A DNA stretch of 64,000 nucleotides from Peptococcaceae bacterium BRH_c4b (GTDB lineage Bacteria; Bacillota; Desulfotomaculia; Desulfotomaculales; Desulfocucumaceae). Position numbers and translations under genes: made by a program. Below, one piece after another: positions 42,673 through 50,790 of this stretch (its first letter is position 1; each line of letters opens with the position of its first letter). The stretch covers positions 1 through 64,000 of the forward strand of contig LADO01000059.1 in the NCBI GenBank assembly GCA_000961595.1, read 5' to 3'. The notes beneath the pieces are model-generated. The model saw only the letters and a list, made by a program, of their open reading frames with translations. It was not told the origin of the DNA and made no database searches.

Positions 42673-43809
42673 CTAATTCATCCCGCCGAAGGCTTCCAGA
42701 TACAGCAGCTCCGTCTTCCTGACCATTTCGCTAACGGAAAAACATCCCTGCACCCGCCTGCGCCCTGCCAGCCCCATGTCCCGGGCCGCATCGGGATTTG
42801 CAAGCAATTTTTTCACAGCACCGGCCAGGGCACGCTCATCCATTGCCGGGACCAGCAATCCGGTTTTACCGTCCTCCACGGCTTCGGGTACGCCTCCCAC
42901 GGAAGTTGCCACCACGGGGCAGGCTGCGGCCATAGCCTCCAGTATAATAAGTGGCAGTCCCTCTGTAACCGAAGGCAGCACCAGTACATCCAGACAGGTT
43001 AATATTTTATCGACATCCCTCCGGTGACCGGCAAAGATAATTCTTTCCCCCAGCCCAAGCTTTGCAGCTTCCGCCTCCAGTTCCTCCCGCAGGGGCCCGT
43101 CCCCCACCACCAGGAAATTTATCCCCGGCTCGCGGCAAAGTATGGCGGCAGCTTTAACGAAATAAAGCACACCCTTCTGGGGCGCCAGCCTGGCCACCGT
43201 GCCCACCACCTTCTTCTCCGGGTCCAGGCCGAGGCTTTTGAGGACTTCATTCCGGGGCTGTGCTGTTGTATATGGGGCGGGATCAATGCCGTTGTATATA
43301 GTTATCACCTTACCCGGAGTTATCCTTTCCCTTTCCAGCAATTCTTTTCTGAGAACGCCGGAGACTGTTATAATCTTGTTGGTATACCCCGCCAGGAACC
43401 GCTCGATCGCAGCAAGAACATTCTTTTTCCAACCGGGCCATTCCTCATAAAAAACGGAATTATGGGCGGTAAAAAAGACGGCAGGCGTTCCCGCCAGCCT
43501 GGCAGCCACCCGGCCCACCAGGGCAGCCTTGGAACTGTGGGCATGTAAAATATCTATTTTGTTGTATTTGAGCAAACTCATTATTGATTTTATTGTCTTC
43601 AAATCCCTGGCCGGCGATAGTTCCCCGATCAGTGGAATAGTAAAAACATTGATGCCCAGTCCGGCCAGTTCCTCAGCCATCTCCCCCGGCGGGCATGCCG
43701 CCATGGGCTCAAAAACAGTCCTGTCGGCATGTCTGATTAGCGATATAACATGATTTTTCATTCCTCCCGCCGCAGGACGAATGACATGCAATATTTTTAT
43801 CCCGGTCAC
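42673..43809 (-). CDS. GT4 family glycosyltransferase
   Basis: 378 residues, GT-B fold. HVIRPAAGGMKNHVISLIRHA at the N-terminus; donor-binding GTVARLAPQKGVLYFVKAAAIL; PSVTEGLPLIILEAMAAACPVVAT with the EX7E motif. Cytoplasmic; acceptor unknown. GTG 43809 with GGGGTGCG upstream. Co-oriented with the phosphatase-like membrane gene 25 bases downstream. Confidence 0.9.
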   Translation of the reverse strand: MTGIKILHVIRPAAGGMKNHVISLIRHADRTVFEPMAACPPGEMAEELAGLGINVFTIPLIGELSPARDLKTIKSIMSLLKYNKIDILHAHSSKAALVGRVAARLAGTPAVFFTAHNSVFYEEWPGWKKNVLAAIERFLAGYTNKIITVSGVLRKELLERERITPGKVITIYNGIDPAPYTTAQPRNEVLKSLGLDPEKKVVGTVARLAPQKGVLYFVKAAAILCREPGINFLVVGDGPLREELEAEAAKLGLGERIIFAGHRRDVDKILTCLDVLVLPSVTEGLPLIILEAMAAACPVVATSVGGVPEAVEDGKTGLLVPAMDERALAGAVKKLLANPDAARDMGLAGRRRVQGCFSVSEMVRKTELLYLEAFGGMN

Positions 43810-43861
43810 CGCGCACCCCTTAATTAATAAACGTTCTGAAGCCCAGATATAAGTGAGCCTT

Positions 43862-43963
43862 GGGTTCGGAAGGGGTTATTCCCCTACCGAACCCTTAGAG
43901 CGAACTTAGTTCGAGCTTTACGGCCTGTTGATCCCCGACCTTCGAGGACGGGGTCTTACAGGC
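43862..43963. repeat. Two tandem long hairpins
   Basis: GGGTTCGG-A-AGGGG / CCCCT-A-CCGAACCC (43862-43893), then GCCTGT...CCCCG / CGGGG...ACAGGC (43923-43963) with an inner CCTTCGAGG stem. No gene. It may be the end sequences of an IS200/IS605-like element left without a transposase, or a structured RNA. Confidence 0.55.
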
Positions 43964-44072
43964 TGTTAGCGAGATAAAACCTTTAAAATTTCTATAAAAA
44001 AAGAATTATACCTGCAAATCTATTATATTTTACCAATATAATCTTACCCTACATACATCCGGACAAAGGAAA

Positions 44073-44149
44073 GGGGACACACATCTATTCAGAGGAATGG
44101 GGACACACCTCTCTTTTGGGTCTAACTCTGGGGTCGGAGGAATGTCCCC
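44073..44149. repeat. GGGGACACAC repeat units
   Basis: GGGGACACACATC...GAGGAATGG, GGGGACACACCTC...GGAGGAATGTCCCC: two units related to the repeat nested at 28996-29119. Second dispersed REP family in the window, distinct from the GGGGACGGTTCTTG family. Confidence 0.75.
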
Positions 44150-44187
44150 AATAATAGAAGCGGGCGCATGCGCCCGCTTCTATTATT
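44150..44187. terminator. 38-bp perfect palindrome
   Basis: AATAATAGAAGCGGGCGCA followed by its exact reverse complement, no spacer. It overlaps the stop codon of the 51-residue gene at 44183-44338 and could act as its terminator or as a cruciform. The repeat at 44073-44149 abuts it. Confidence 0.8.
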
Positions 44188-44338
44188 GCTCTACCGGTTT
44201 TTCGGCGTCTTCCAGGCTGGAAGCGCTATCCCCGGGTTTACGGTTTTTCAGTTTTTGCTTAAGGAAATATTCCTCAACTTCCAGTACGGCTGGCGGGTTG
44301 GTGTTGATATTGATATCGGACGGATCCTTTGAAATCAT
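44183..44338 (-). CDS. Small hypothetical protein downstream of ferredoxin
   Basis: 51 residues from ATG 44338, with GGAGTGATG upstream: MISKDPSDININTNPPAVLE, then VEEYFLKQKLKNRKPGDSAS and an acidic end. Polar, no cysteines. It follows the ferredoxin gene by 16 bases on the same strand, so it is probably co-transcribed. Function unknown. Confidence 0.6.
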   Translation of the reverse strand: MISKDPSDININTNPPAVLEVEEYFLKQKLKNRKPGDSASSLEDAEKPVEQ

Positions 44339-44354
44339 ATCATCACTCCGCGCT

Positions 44355-44543
44355 TCAGTGCTCTTTAATGGCATTGGTTGGACAGCCCTCCAGCGCTTCA
44401 TGGGCCTGGTCTTCCATGTCCCCCGGTACCTCGGGGGCTACAGCCGCAGCCTTTTCATCGTCGTTCCAATCAAAAACGTCCGGGCACACATCCACGCAGG
44501 CGCCGCAACTAATGCATAAATCCTGGTCAACCTCTACTTTCAA
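44355..44543 (-). CDS. 4Fe-4S ferredoxin
   Basis: 62 residues with a single cluster site: CISCGACVDVCP and a distal GCPTNAI, the pattern of monocluster (Thermotoga-type) ferredoxins, with an extra Cys in the first motif. Low-potential electron carrier. TTG 44543 lies 6 bases after GGAGGTGA; in-frame GTG 44552 overlaps that site. Confidence 0.88.
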   Translation of the reverse strand: MKVEVDQDLCISCGACVDVCPDVFDWNDDEKAAAVAPEVPGDMEDQAHEALEGCPTNAIKEH

Positions 44544-44759
44544 CTCCGTCACCTCCTAAATTTCGGACTAGCTTGGGTATACATTGAAAAAGAACCGGTA
44601 TTATCACCGGGACAACTATAGTTTACCTGTTGATATAATAAATTATGCCGGTAATAGTAAATTTTTCAGCAAAAAATAATTAGATTTCCCCGTCCGGACT
44701 TGACAGTCCGACCCGGAGTTATAATAATTGCATAGAAAACTTTATTACGGAGAGATTAT

Positions 44760-45314
44760 ATGACGGCCAAAAATAATAACAACCTGCCCGGTTCGCTGAA
44801 TAAAAAAGGGGTCCGGCTGTGGTTCTGGCTGATGATTATCGGCCCGGCGCTTTTTTTATTATATTTCTTTTTATTTAATAACTCCTCGTCCACCCGGCAA
44901 ACTGAAAAATACCCGCTGCCCTCCTCCCCCGCGGATATCGGAAGCACACTTTCCCTCGATAATAGCGAATATACCGTTGGTCCAGACAAGAAAATTTACA
45001 TTGCCGAAGAATTACGCCTCGGCAACAACACCGTGGCCGCAGAAGCGGGACTGAACTTCATAATAGTTCCATTACTACTCCCAGGCAGGGTGCCGGATCC
45101 AAAACCGGAAAACTGGTGGCTGCAGGACGGGAAGGGGATCCGCTATCCCCTTCTAAAAATAACTGCCGTCAACCCAGCCGTAGCCACCGGCAATGACGGG
45201 GTATCCGGCATCTCCGAGGAAAAATTCCTTATTTACAAGGCCCCTAAAAAAACCGCTGCCTTTTACGTTGTGTTCCTGCAGGACAAGACCATGCTGGCCT
45301 GGAAAGTAAAATAA
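44760..45314 (+). CDS. Membrane-anchored hypothetical protein
   Basis: 184 residues. One N-terminal membrane helix (LWFWLMIIGPALFLLYFFLF) then an extracytoplasmic domain rich in beta-strands (STLSLDNSEYTVGPDKKIYI; NWWLQDGKGIRYPLLKITAV), similar in look to DUF4352-type Ig-like lipoproteins, though not assigned. ATG with GGAGAG upstream. Single gene, converging with the ferritin-like gene. Confidence 0.7.
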   Translation: MTAKNNNNLPGSLNKKGVRLWFWLMIIGPALFLLYFFLFNNSSSTRQTEKYPLPSSPADIGSTLSLDNSEYTVGPDKKIYIAEELRLGNNTVAAEAGLNFIIVPLLLPGRVPDPKPENWWLQDGKGIRYPLLKITAVNPAVATGNDGVSGISEEKFLIYKAPKKTAAFYVVFLQDKTMLAWKVK

Positions 45315-45327
45315 ATTCATTCTAAAA

Positions 45328-45852
45328 CTAAATAATAACGTCCCCCGGCGATATGTTTGGGCTTCCGATACCGGTAGCGTTTAGTGTGTATAGATAATTC
45401 CACTTGGCGGCGTGCTTCAGCTCATCGGTATATATTTCGGTAACCATGTTTCTGAAAGGTAAAAACCCCAGCCCGAATAATATCTGGCGATATTTTTCCA
45501 CCGCCCCCAATTCACCGAACAAAGCCCTCCGGATTCCATCCAGGTAGCTTGCAGGCGGCTGAAAGGTCATGCCTGGCACCGGAGGTATATCCAAACCAGT
45601 CAGTTCGTAATATATTTCCCGGAACATTTTATTATGCTTTCTCTCGTCGTCTCTTATCGACGCTATGATTTCCCTTTGCTCTTCGGTAGGCGCCAGACTC
45701 AGTAAATAGTCGTAGAATAGTTCATCTTCCCTCTCGCTCTGGACAGACTCGACTATCAGCCGCAAAGCGTTAGGGTACGCATTTTCCGTGTAATACATAT
45801 GTGTGGGATAATATTTATAATTCATACCCAATTGACATTTTTCATCAGACAT
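45328..45852 (-). CDS. Ferritin-like domain protein
   Basis: 174 residues from ATG 45852, 9 bases after GGAGGTGGT. Four-helix pattern with two E...ExxH-like sets: SEREDELFYDYL...RDDERKHNKMF and GELGAVEKYRQI...TDELKHAAKWNYL, enough ligands for a di-iron site. Possibly an oxygen/peroxide detoxifying or spore-coat-type ferritin-like protein. Confidence 0.75.
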   Translation of the reverse strand: MSDEKCQLGMNYKYYPTHMYYTENAYPNALRLIVESVQSEREDELFYDYLLSLAPTEEQREIIASIRDDERKHNKMFREIYYELTGLDIPPVPGMTFQPPASYLDGIRRALFGELGAVEKYRQILFGLGFLPFRNMVTEIYTDELKHAAKWNYLYTLNATGIGSPNISPGDVII

Positions 45853-45916
45853 ATACATACCACCTCCTAAATGCATATTATGCAACGGGTATTGCCATTG
45901 CCACAATATGTCAGGT

Positions 45917-47053
45917 TTATGAAGGTGGTATTGTCAGCACCTGCCCAGGATAAATCAGGCCTGGCTCCCTGATGTTATTCTCCTGCATAATTTTAACTGC
46001 AGTGGTCGCAAACCTTCCGGCTATCAGCCAAAGCGTATCGCCGGGCCGGACGGTATATGCCACCCCTGCAGCCACATTGTCAACGCTGATCAGCTGTAGA
46101 ACACCGCGGACGGTGCCCAATGCCAGCCTCCCGCTGCCGGCATCCGCCAGGCTGTATACCGGTTCACCATTATGGACAGCCCGATCCGGCTCCTGCTGCA
46201 CAGGAAAACCAAAAATAAAAACATATCCGCCCGGCGTGCCGGCCGCCAGGCTGAACCCACGGCTTACAGACGCCAGGGCAGATACGGCTGAACCCAGCAC
46301 GGAAGTTGTGAGGATTGTCTTTAATTCACTTCCAGTGACTGCAATAATACGTACCCGGCCGTCACCTCCACCCAGCGCCAGGCCTTCCGTAAAATTACCC
46401 GCTACCAGCAGCATCGGACGACCCGGTAGGTTCTCCAATGCGGGGCCCTCAGCAAATCCTTCCTCAGTTAGAAAATATATGACAAGCCCGGATATATCCC
46501 CGTCCCAGTATAACACCGCTATGCCCGGGCCCCCGGAAGACCGGAAAATTTCCACCTGCACAGGGCGGCCGGGCACCAGCCGTATGCCGGCCAGTTCCAG
46601 GCGCAGACTATCCTCCTGCCCCGCCAGCCTGTACACGTAAATATTTTCAGTGCCCGAGGCAGCGCCGGCTATCTCCTGTCTACCGTCCCCGTCCAGGTCA
46701 CCAACAGCAAGATCCGTAAACCGGGCCCCGGGCTCAGGATCTGTCCGCCCGAGCAATTGCAACGAGCCCTGGCGGAAACCCCATAACGTAATCCGGTCTT
46801 CCGACCCCAGTATGATACTGTCCCGTCCGGTAACCGGCAGTCCCACCGCCAGACTGAGAACCTCCCGCTCTGCCTCCGCAGTGGCTAAAATTCGGTATAC
46901 AGAATCCTCAGGGGTATATATAGATACCGTTTTCCCCATAGCCACCGCTATTTCGATGTTATCCCCGGATATTTTTCCTGCTGCCACCAATACCGGACTG
47001 CTGTCCAGCCTGGTTTGCCAGACAACCCCCGGCCCGTTAAAATCGGCTGCCAC
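45917..47053 (-). CDS. Beta-propeller-like protein with C-terminal LysM
   Basis: 378 residues. Repeated FG-GAP-like strands (AVGDLDGDGRQEIAGAASGT; LVAGNFTEGLALGGGDGRVRI; LADAGSGRLALGTVRG) suggest a propeller. The last ~50 residues are a LysM domain (YTVRPGDTLWLIAGRFATTAVKI, PGLIYPGQVLTIPP) that binds peptidoglycan. No obvious signal peptide, which with the spore-former context suggests a spore-surface protein; this is inference. Confidence 0.82.
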   Translation of the reverse strand: MAADFNGPGVVWQTRLDSSPVLVAAGKISGDNIEIAVAMGKTVSIYTPEDSVYRILATAEAEREVLSLAVGLPVTGRDSIILGSEDRITLWGFRQGSLQLLGRTDPEPGARFTDLAVGDLDGDGRQEIAGAASGTENIYVYRLAGQEDSLRLELAGIRLVPGRPVQVEIFRSSGGPGIAVLYWDGDISGLVIYFLTEEGFAEGPALENLPGRPMLLVAGNFTEGLALGGGDGRVRIIAVTGSELKTILTTSVLGSAVSALASVSRGFSLAAGTPGGYVFIFGFPVQQEPDRAVHNGEPVYSLADAGSGRLALGTVRGVLQLISVDNVAAGVAYTVRPGDTLWLIAGRFATTAVKIMQENNIREPGLIYPGQVLTIPPS

Positions 47054-47129
47054 CGGCTAAGCCCCCCTGTTTATTATTTATAACAGGTTATGCCGGCCCC
47101 GGCGGTATATTTCCGGAATGAATTAATTT

Positions 47130-48131
47130 TTAACCACGCCTGGAGGTTACCACAGGGGGATTGTCCAGAGCGTTGCGGCTTGAGGCAAACTGCATGAGTT
47201 TTTCATAGTCCTCTATCTCCGCAGAAGTAAAATCCTTGAACAACTTACTGACATCATCCCGCACTGCGGCGCAGTATCCACTGACATGGTGATTAATTGC
47301 CGCCTGGGCGGCTGTTGTTAGAACCCCCACAATCTCGCCGTCGCTAAAAACTATTTTACTTACCTGTCCCGGAGGTTCTTGGGCCATGCGCTGTACAGGG
47401 CGCGGGGGGATAGTAAAACCTTCATCCTTGAGCATATTTTCCAGGCGTTCCATCTGCGGCAGGGTCACTTCGTACAACCCACTTTTTAATAATCCTTGAA
47501 GATCCCGGTCTTTCGTATTAGCCAGATAGGTTTCCAAGTTTACCATACTTACATGCCTGGCCCCCAGTTCCTCCCAGAGCATAAATACCTCGCCCATGTT
47601 AAGGCTGTCATCCCGGGCCGTGGCTAGCGGCGGACTTTCAAACACATGCCTCCCGACGGCCAAATCCATCAGCAGTCTGTATGCTTGCATCCCTTCAAAC
47701 AGCAGGCTGATAAATATTTTGCGCACCGGCTGCCTGGTGAAGGCCCCAATGGCCCTGGCATCCTGATAAAGTATGATTTGCGCCCAGGATATTAAATTTC
47801 GAATTACTTCATCATCTGTCAGCTTCACTTCCTGGCCCGCCCCGGGTTCGCCCTGCAATGTCTTCGGGGAAGAACGGGGCGGAACGGTAAAACCCTCTTC
47901 CTTTAATACTATCTCCAGGCGGTTAACCCTGGTAAGATAAGTTCCTTTGACCAGCCCCTTCAGTACGACATGCAACTCGCTGTCCTCGGTGTTCATCTGG
48001 TAAGTTTCCAGCACGGATATAATCTTATGACTCACAGTCAGTGTTTCCCAGAGATAGTATATTTCACCAGTATGCAACGGCTTTTCGTTTCCGGGCTTGT
48101 TGAAGGGAAATATTTTTTTCATTATTTTCAT
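47130..48131 (-). CDS. DUF3231 protein, two domains
   Basis: 333 residues, two tandem DUF3231 (ferritin-like helical) units: LHTGEIYYLWETLTVSHKII...EGFTVPPRSSPKT, and LNMGEVFMLWEELGARHVSM...EGFTIPPRPVQRM. The repeated HxGExxxLWE start and EGFTxPPRP end show internal duplication. Function unknown; typical of spore formers. ATG with GGGGGCG upstream. A single-domain relative is at 52782-53288. Confidence 0.87.
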   Translation of the reverse strand: MKIMKKIFPFNKPGNEKPLHTGEIYYLWETLTVSHKIISVLETYQMNTEDSELHVVLKGLVKGTYLTRVNRLEIVLKEEGFTVPPRSSPKTLQGEPGAGQEVKLTDDEVIRNLISWAQIILYQDARAIGAFTRQPVRKIFISLLFEGMQAYRLLMDLAVGRHVFESPPLATARDDSLNMGEVFMLWEELGARHVSMVNLETYLANTKDRDLQGLLKSGLYEVTLPQMERLENMLKDEGFTIPPRPVQRMAQEPPGQVSKIVFSDGEIVGVLTTAAQAAINHHVSGYCAAVRDDVSKLFKDFTSAEIEDYEKLMQFASSRNALDNPPVVTSRRG

Positions 48132-48241
48132 ATGAACGCCCCCTTGTGTATAGAACTCATGCTAATGTGTTTCACCTATTATGCCCCTGTTACATAGCAA
48201 TAATAGCGACCCCTTTAAAAACGTTTTTTGTTTCAATGCAC

Positions 48242-48412
48242 TCAGTAGCTTGTTCTGAAAAAAAGGCTATAAACAGACAGGGCCAGCGTAAAGGCCGCCA
48301 GTAAAAACACCCCTATGCCCCCCCCGCGGTTACCCTGGCGCCAGGCCCACAGACCATAGCTAAAAGTGTAATAGGTGATGGCCACGGGCACAATCATAAG
48401 CAAAAAATCCAT
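48242..48412 (-). CDS. Small two-helix membrane protein at the end of the ger operon
   Basis: 56 residues from ATG 48412 (GGGCGGGATG upstream): MDFLLMIVPVAITYYTFSYG, then LWAWRQGNRGGG and IGVFLLAAFTLALSVYSLFF. Two membrane helices with a short basic loop encoded by a run of eight G. It lies 48 bases after gerC on the same strand. Size and topology match the small D-subunit genes found with some ger operons. The G8 tract could slip and shift the frame. Confidence 0.65.
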   Translation of the reverse strand: MDFLLMIVPVAITYYTFSYGLWAWRQGNRGGGIGVFLLAAFTLALSVYSLFFRTSY

Positions 48413-48460
48413 CAATACATCCCGCCCATGATATATTTTTAGTACATTGCCATTTATGCG

Positions 48461-49702
48461 CTACATAGTGGGCTTGACAGTTTTCAGCTGCAGGCCCGTC
48501 CGCCTGATTTTAACATTGACCTTTATATTCACCTGGGCATCGGGGTATTTATCATGCCAGTTATATTTATCCCACTCCCCCACGGTTAAATACTTCCGTT
48601 TGGCGTACTGCCCGAAACCGAATGAATCAATGCGGAATTCGTCCTGGCTGCGGCTTACCAACTCCTGGCATTTTTCCGTTATCAGGCGGGCGATTTCTTT
48701 TTCCAACACCTTTTTCAGTTTAAGGTCCTCATAATTGATGCCGCTGGGTACCCCTACAAGGGAAGGCTCCTGAAAAAGTTCCACATCAATGACCGGCGCC
48801 TCCCCGCTGGCTGACGTCTTGATCACGGGCCGCCTGGCCTGCCGCAGGGTAAGCCCTATAACATGGCCGGGCCTCTTGGGATCGTCTATGACCATGAAGG
48901 ACTGTTGCATTTCCCCCTTAAGCATGAGCAGGTATCTGGACTCGTCTCCGGTGAGTTCGCCCACCATTTTGTCCCCGGAGAATACAGCCGTCCCCAGGAA
49001 CTGAGCGGTGACCCCGGAGGCGGGAAGGTCCCCCGCCAAATAATCCCCCAGGCTATCGACCTGCGACTTTGCCGGCGCGCCCAGGCCTTTTTCGTTAATT
49101 CCCACCAGGGGGACCACGGGTTCCTTACTGTGGGTTTTGGTACTCTCGTAAAAATCGGTAAAATGGGCGGTAGGACCAAGCCCGTGCAGCCTGGTCAGAC
49201 TGGCAACTATTTCATAGTGCTTGGCCGGGCTCACCTCAAGCTCCAGCTTGTCTCTTTCCATGAAATCCCTGGCCGTGCCCCGGCAGACAAAAACAAAGGC
49301 CGTACCTCTGGTTTCCCTGAAACGGTTAAGCGGCTGCATATATCTGGCCAGCCCCTCCCTGGCTGCCTCCTCGGAAAAAATAAAAATTTTATTGTGCAGC
49401 AACGATATATCCCTGCTACGGACGACGTTTAACAGGTGAAAGGCAGCTACGGGCAGCGGCGCATCCATAGTGGTAAATAAATAAGGTTTTTCCTGGTCGC
49501 CGCCGCCCCCGCCACCTCCTCCGGCCGCGCCGGCTATTACCTTTGGATTGGCAATCTGGAAAGTGACCCGTACATTTTCATTCTTCCCCTTGTCGAAACC
49601 CATGGCCAGTACCAAGGCCGTCTGGTCAGTTTCCTGACTCCCCCAGCAACCGGAAAGGAATATTATTACAGCAAGCGCAAACACAAGTTTAACGGTTTTC
49701 AC
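48461..49702 (-). CDS. gerC: Spore germination lipoprotein, Ger(x)C family
   Basis: About 413 residues. Signal peptide with lipobox (KTVKLVFALAVIIFLSGCWGSQETDQ), then the GerC domains (ALVLAMGFDKGKNENVRVTFQIANP; a Gly run GGGGGGG near residue 60). C-subunit of a germinant receptor in the spore inner membrane. GTG 49702 (GGAGGAGGGAG upstream) overlaps gerB by 4 bases; a longer in-frame start at 49774 would bury the signal peptide. Confidence 0.92.
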   Translation of the reverse strand: MKTVKLVFALAVIIFLSGCWGSQETDQTALVLAMGFDKGKNENVRVTFQIANPKVIAGAAGGGGGGGGDQEKPYLFTTMDAPLPVAAFHLLNVVRSRDISLLHNKIFIFSEEAAREGLARYMQPLNRFRETRGTAFVFVCRGTARDFMERDKLELEVSPAKHYEIVASLTRLHGLGPTAHFTDFYESTKTHSKEPVVPLVGINEKGLGAPAKSQVDSLGDYLAGDLPASGVTAQFLGTAVFSGDKMVGELTGDESRYLLMLKGEMQQSFMVIDDPKRPGHVIGLTLRQARRPVIKTSASGEAPVIDVELFQEPSLVGVPSGINYEDLKLKKVLEKEIARLITEKCQELVSRSQDEFRIDSFGFGQYAKRKYLTVGEWDKYNWHDKYPDAQVNIKVNVKIRRTGLQLKTVKPTM

Positions 49703-50790
49703 TGCTCCCTCCTCCTCCTCCTTAACCTGTCCACCGCCAGCACCACCATGGGCAGGATAAATGTGGGAATCCAAGCGTAGGTGCGAAGGTATTCGGATTC
49801 AAGTATTACGACGCTGGGCATGTCCGGGGGCAGCAGACTGGCAATGAAAATGATTAAACCCAGGGGCCAGATAAAGGGCCGGTAATCCGAAAGCTTTAAT
49901 GTTCCGGCCAGGGCTATGGAAGCGGCGTATAGGGTGATTGAAATTTTAATCATGACGATATAACCCCAGATAATTATAAAAATGGCTTCTATGCGCTGGA
50001 AAAACCTGCCCAGGTAGATGAGACTGCTCAGTCTGTAAAAGGGCAGGGTACTTTCCGAGGCGGTTCTCCAGTGCAGCACGAGGACGAAAGCCAGTTCTAG
50101 TATAATCAAATAGGCAAAACCCATCAGCACACCCCTGGCCACTGCCGGCGCATACAGCTTTCCTGAAGCAAAAGAGTTGATAATAACGGCCGCAATAAGA
50201 GCTTCCGAAATCACCCCGGTAAACAAACCGCCCTGCACAAAGACCTGATAAGGTCCGATGCCCAGCAGAGGGAATATATTGTTTATGTTAAAAAAGGGGT
50301 ACAGGCTCGTTAGCAGCAACACTATACCCCCCAGCACGAAGGGGTAGGTTACCCGGGCTGAGCGGGCCAGCGCCTCTACGCCCACATAGGCGCCCAGCAT
50401 GGCGGTTATGATAAAACCAATGCTGATCACGCTGACGGGGGTGCGGGGCAGCGCCGCTATAATCATGGCCTCGCTGAATATCCTGGTAAATGTAATCCCG
50501 ACACTGAGAAAAAATACAATATAGATTATGTTCACCAGAGTTCCCGCCACCTGCCCCAGAACATCCCCGGTTATTTCAACAATTGTTTTGCCCGGGTGGG
50601 GCTTTAAAAGGAGCCAGATAAAAAAAACCTGCAGCAGGGCCAACAGCAGGCCCGGCAGCGGGGTGAGCCAGGCCGCGGGGCCTGCCAGTTCCACCAGACT
50701 CCGGGGAAAGGTCATGAAAATCCTGGCCATGTTGGACAGAGCGAGCAGCACCACCGCCTCGGCCAGACCGAATTTAATCTGACCGGCCAT
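49699..50790 (-). CDS. gerB: Spore germination protein GerB (amino-acid permease-like)
   Basis: 363 residues, ten or so membrane helices, of the endospore-germination permease family (LALSNMARIFMTFPRSLVELAGPAAWLTPL near the N-terminus). Forms the germinant-binding B-subunit. ATG with a GGGGGGGCGGG leader, overlapping gerA by 17 bases. Confidence 0.93.
   Translation of the reverse strand: MAGQIKFGLAEAVVLLALSNMARIFMTFPRSLVELAGPAAWLTPLPGLLLALLQVFFIWLLLKPHPGKTIVEITGDVLGQVAGTLVNIIYIVFFLSVGITFTRIFSEAMIIAALPRTPVSVISIGFIITAMLGAYVGVEALARSARVTYPFVLGGIVLLLTSLYPFFNINNIFPLLGIGPYQVFVQGGLFTGVISEALIAAVIINSFASGKLYAPAVARGVLMGFAYLIILELAFVLVLHWRTASESTLPFYRLSSLIYLGRFFQRIEAIFIIIWGYIVMIKISITLYAASIALAGTLKLSDYRPFIWPLGLIIFIASLLPPDMPSVVILESEYLRTYAWIPTFILPMVVLAVDRLRRRRREQ

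Noticed and set aside
48242-48412. Possible frameshift in the small ger-associated gene
   Set aside because: On first count the G-run seemed to be seven. It is eight, and the frame is open end to end, so the gene is called intact.
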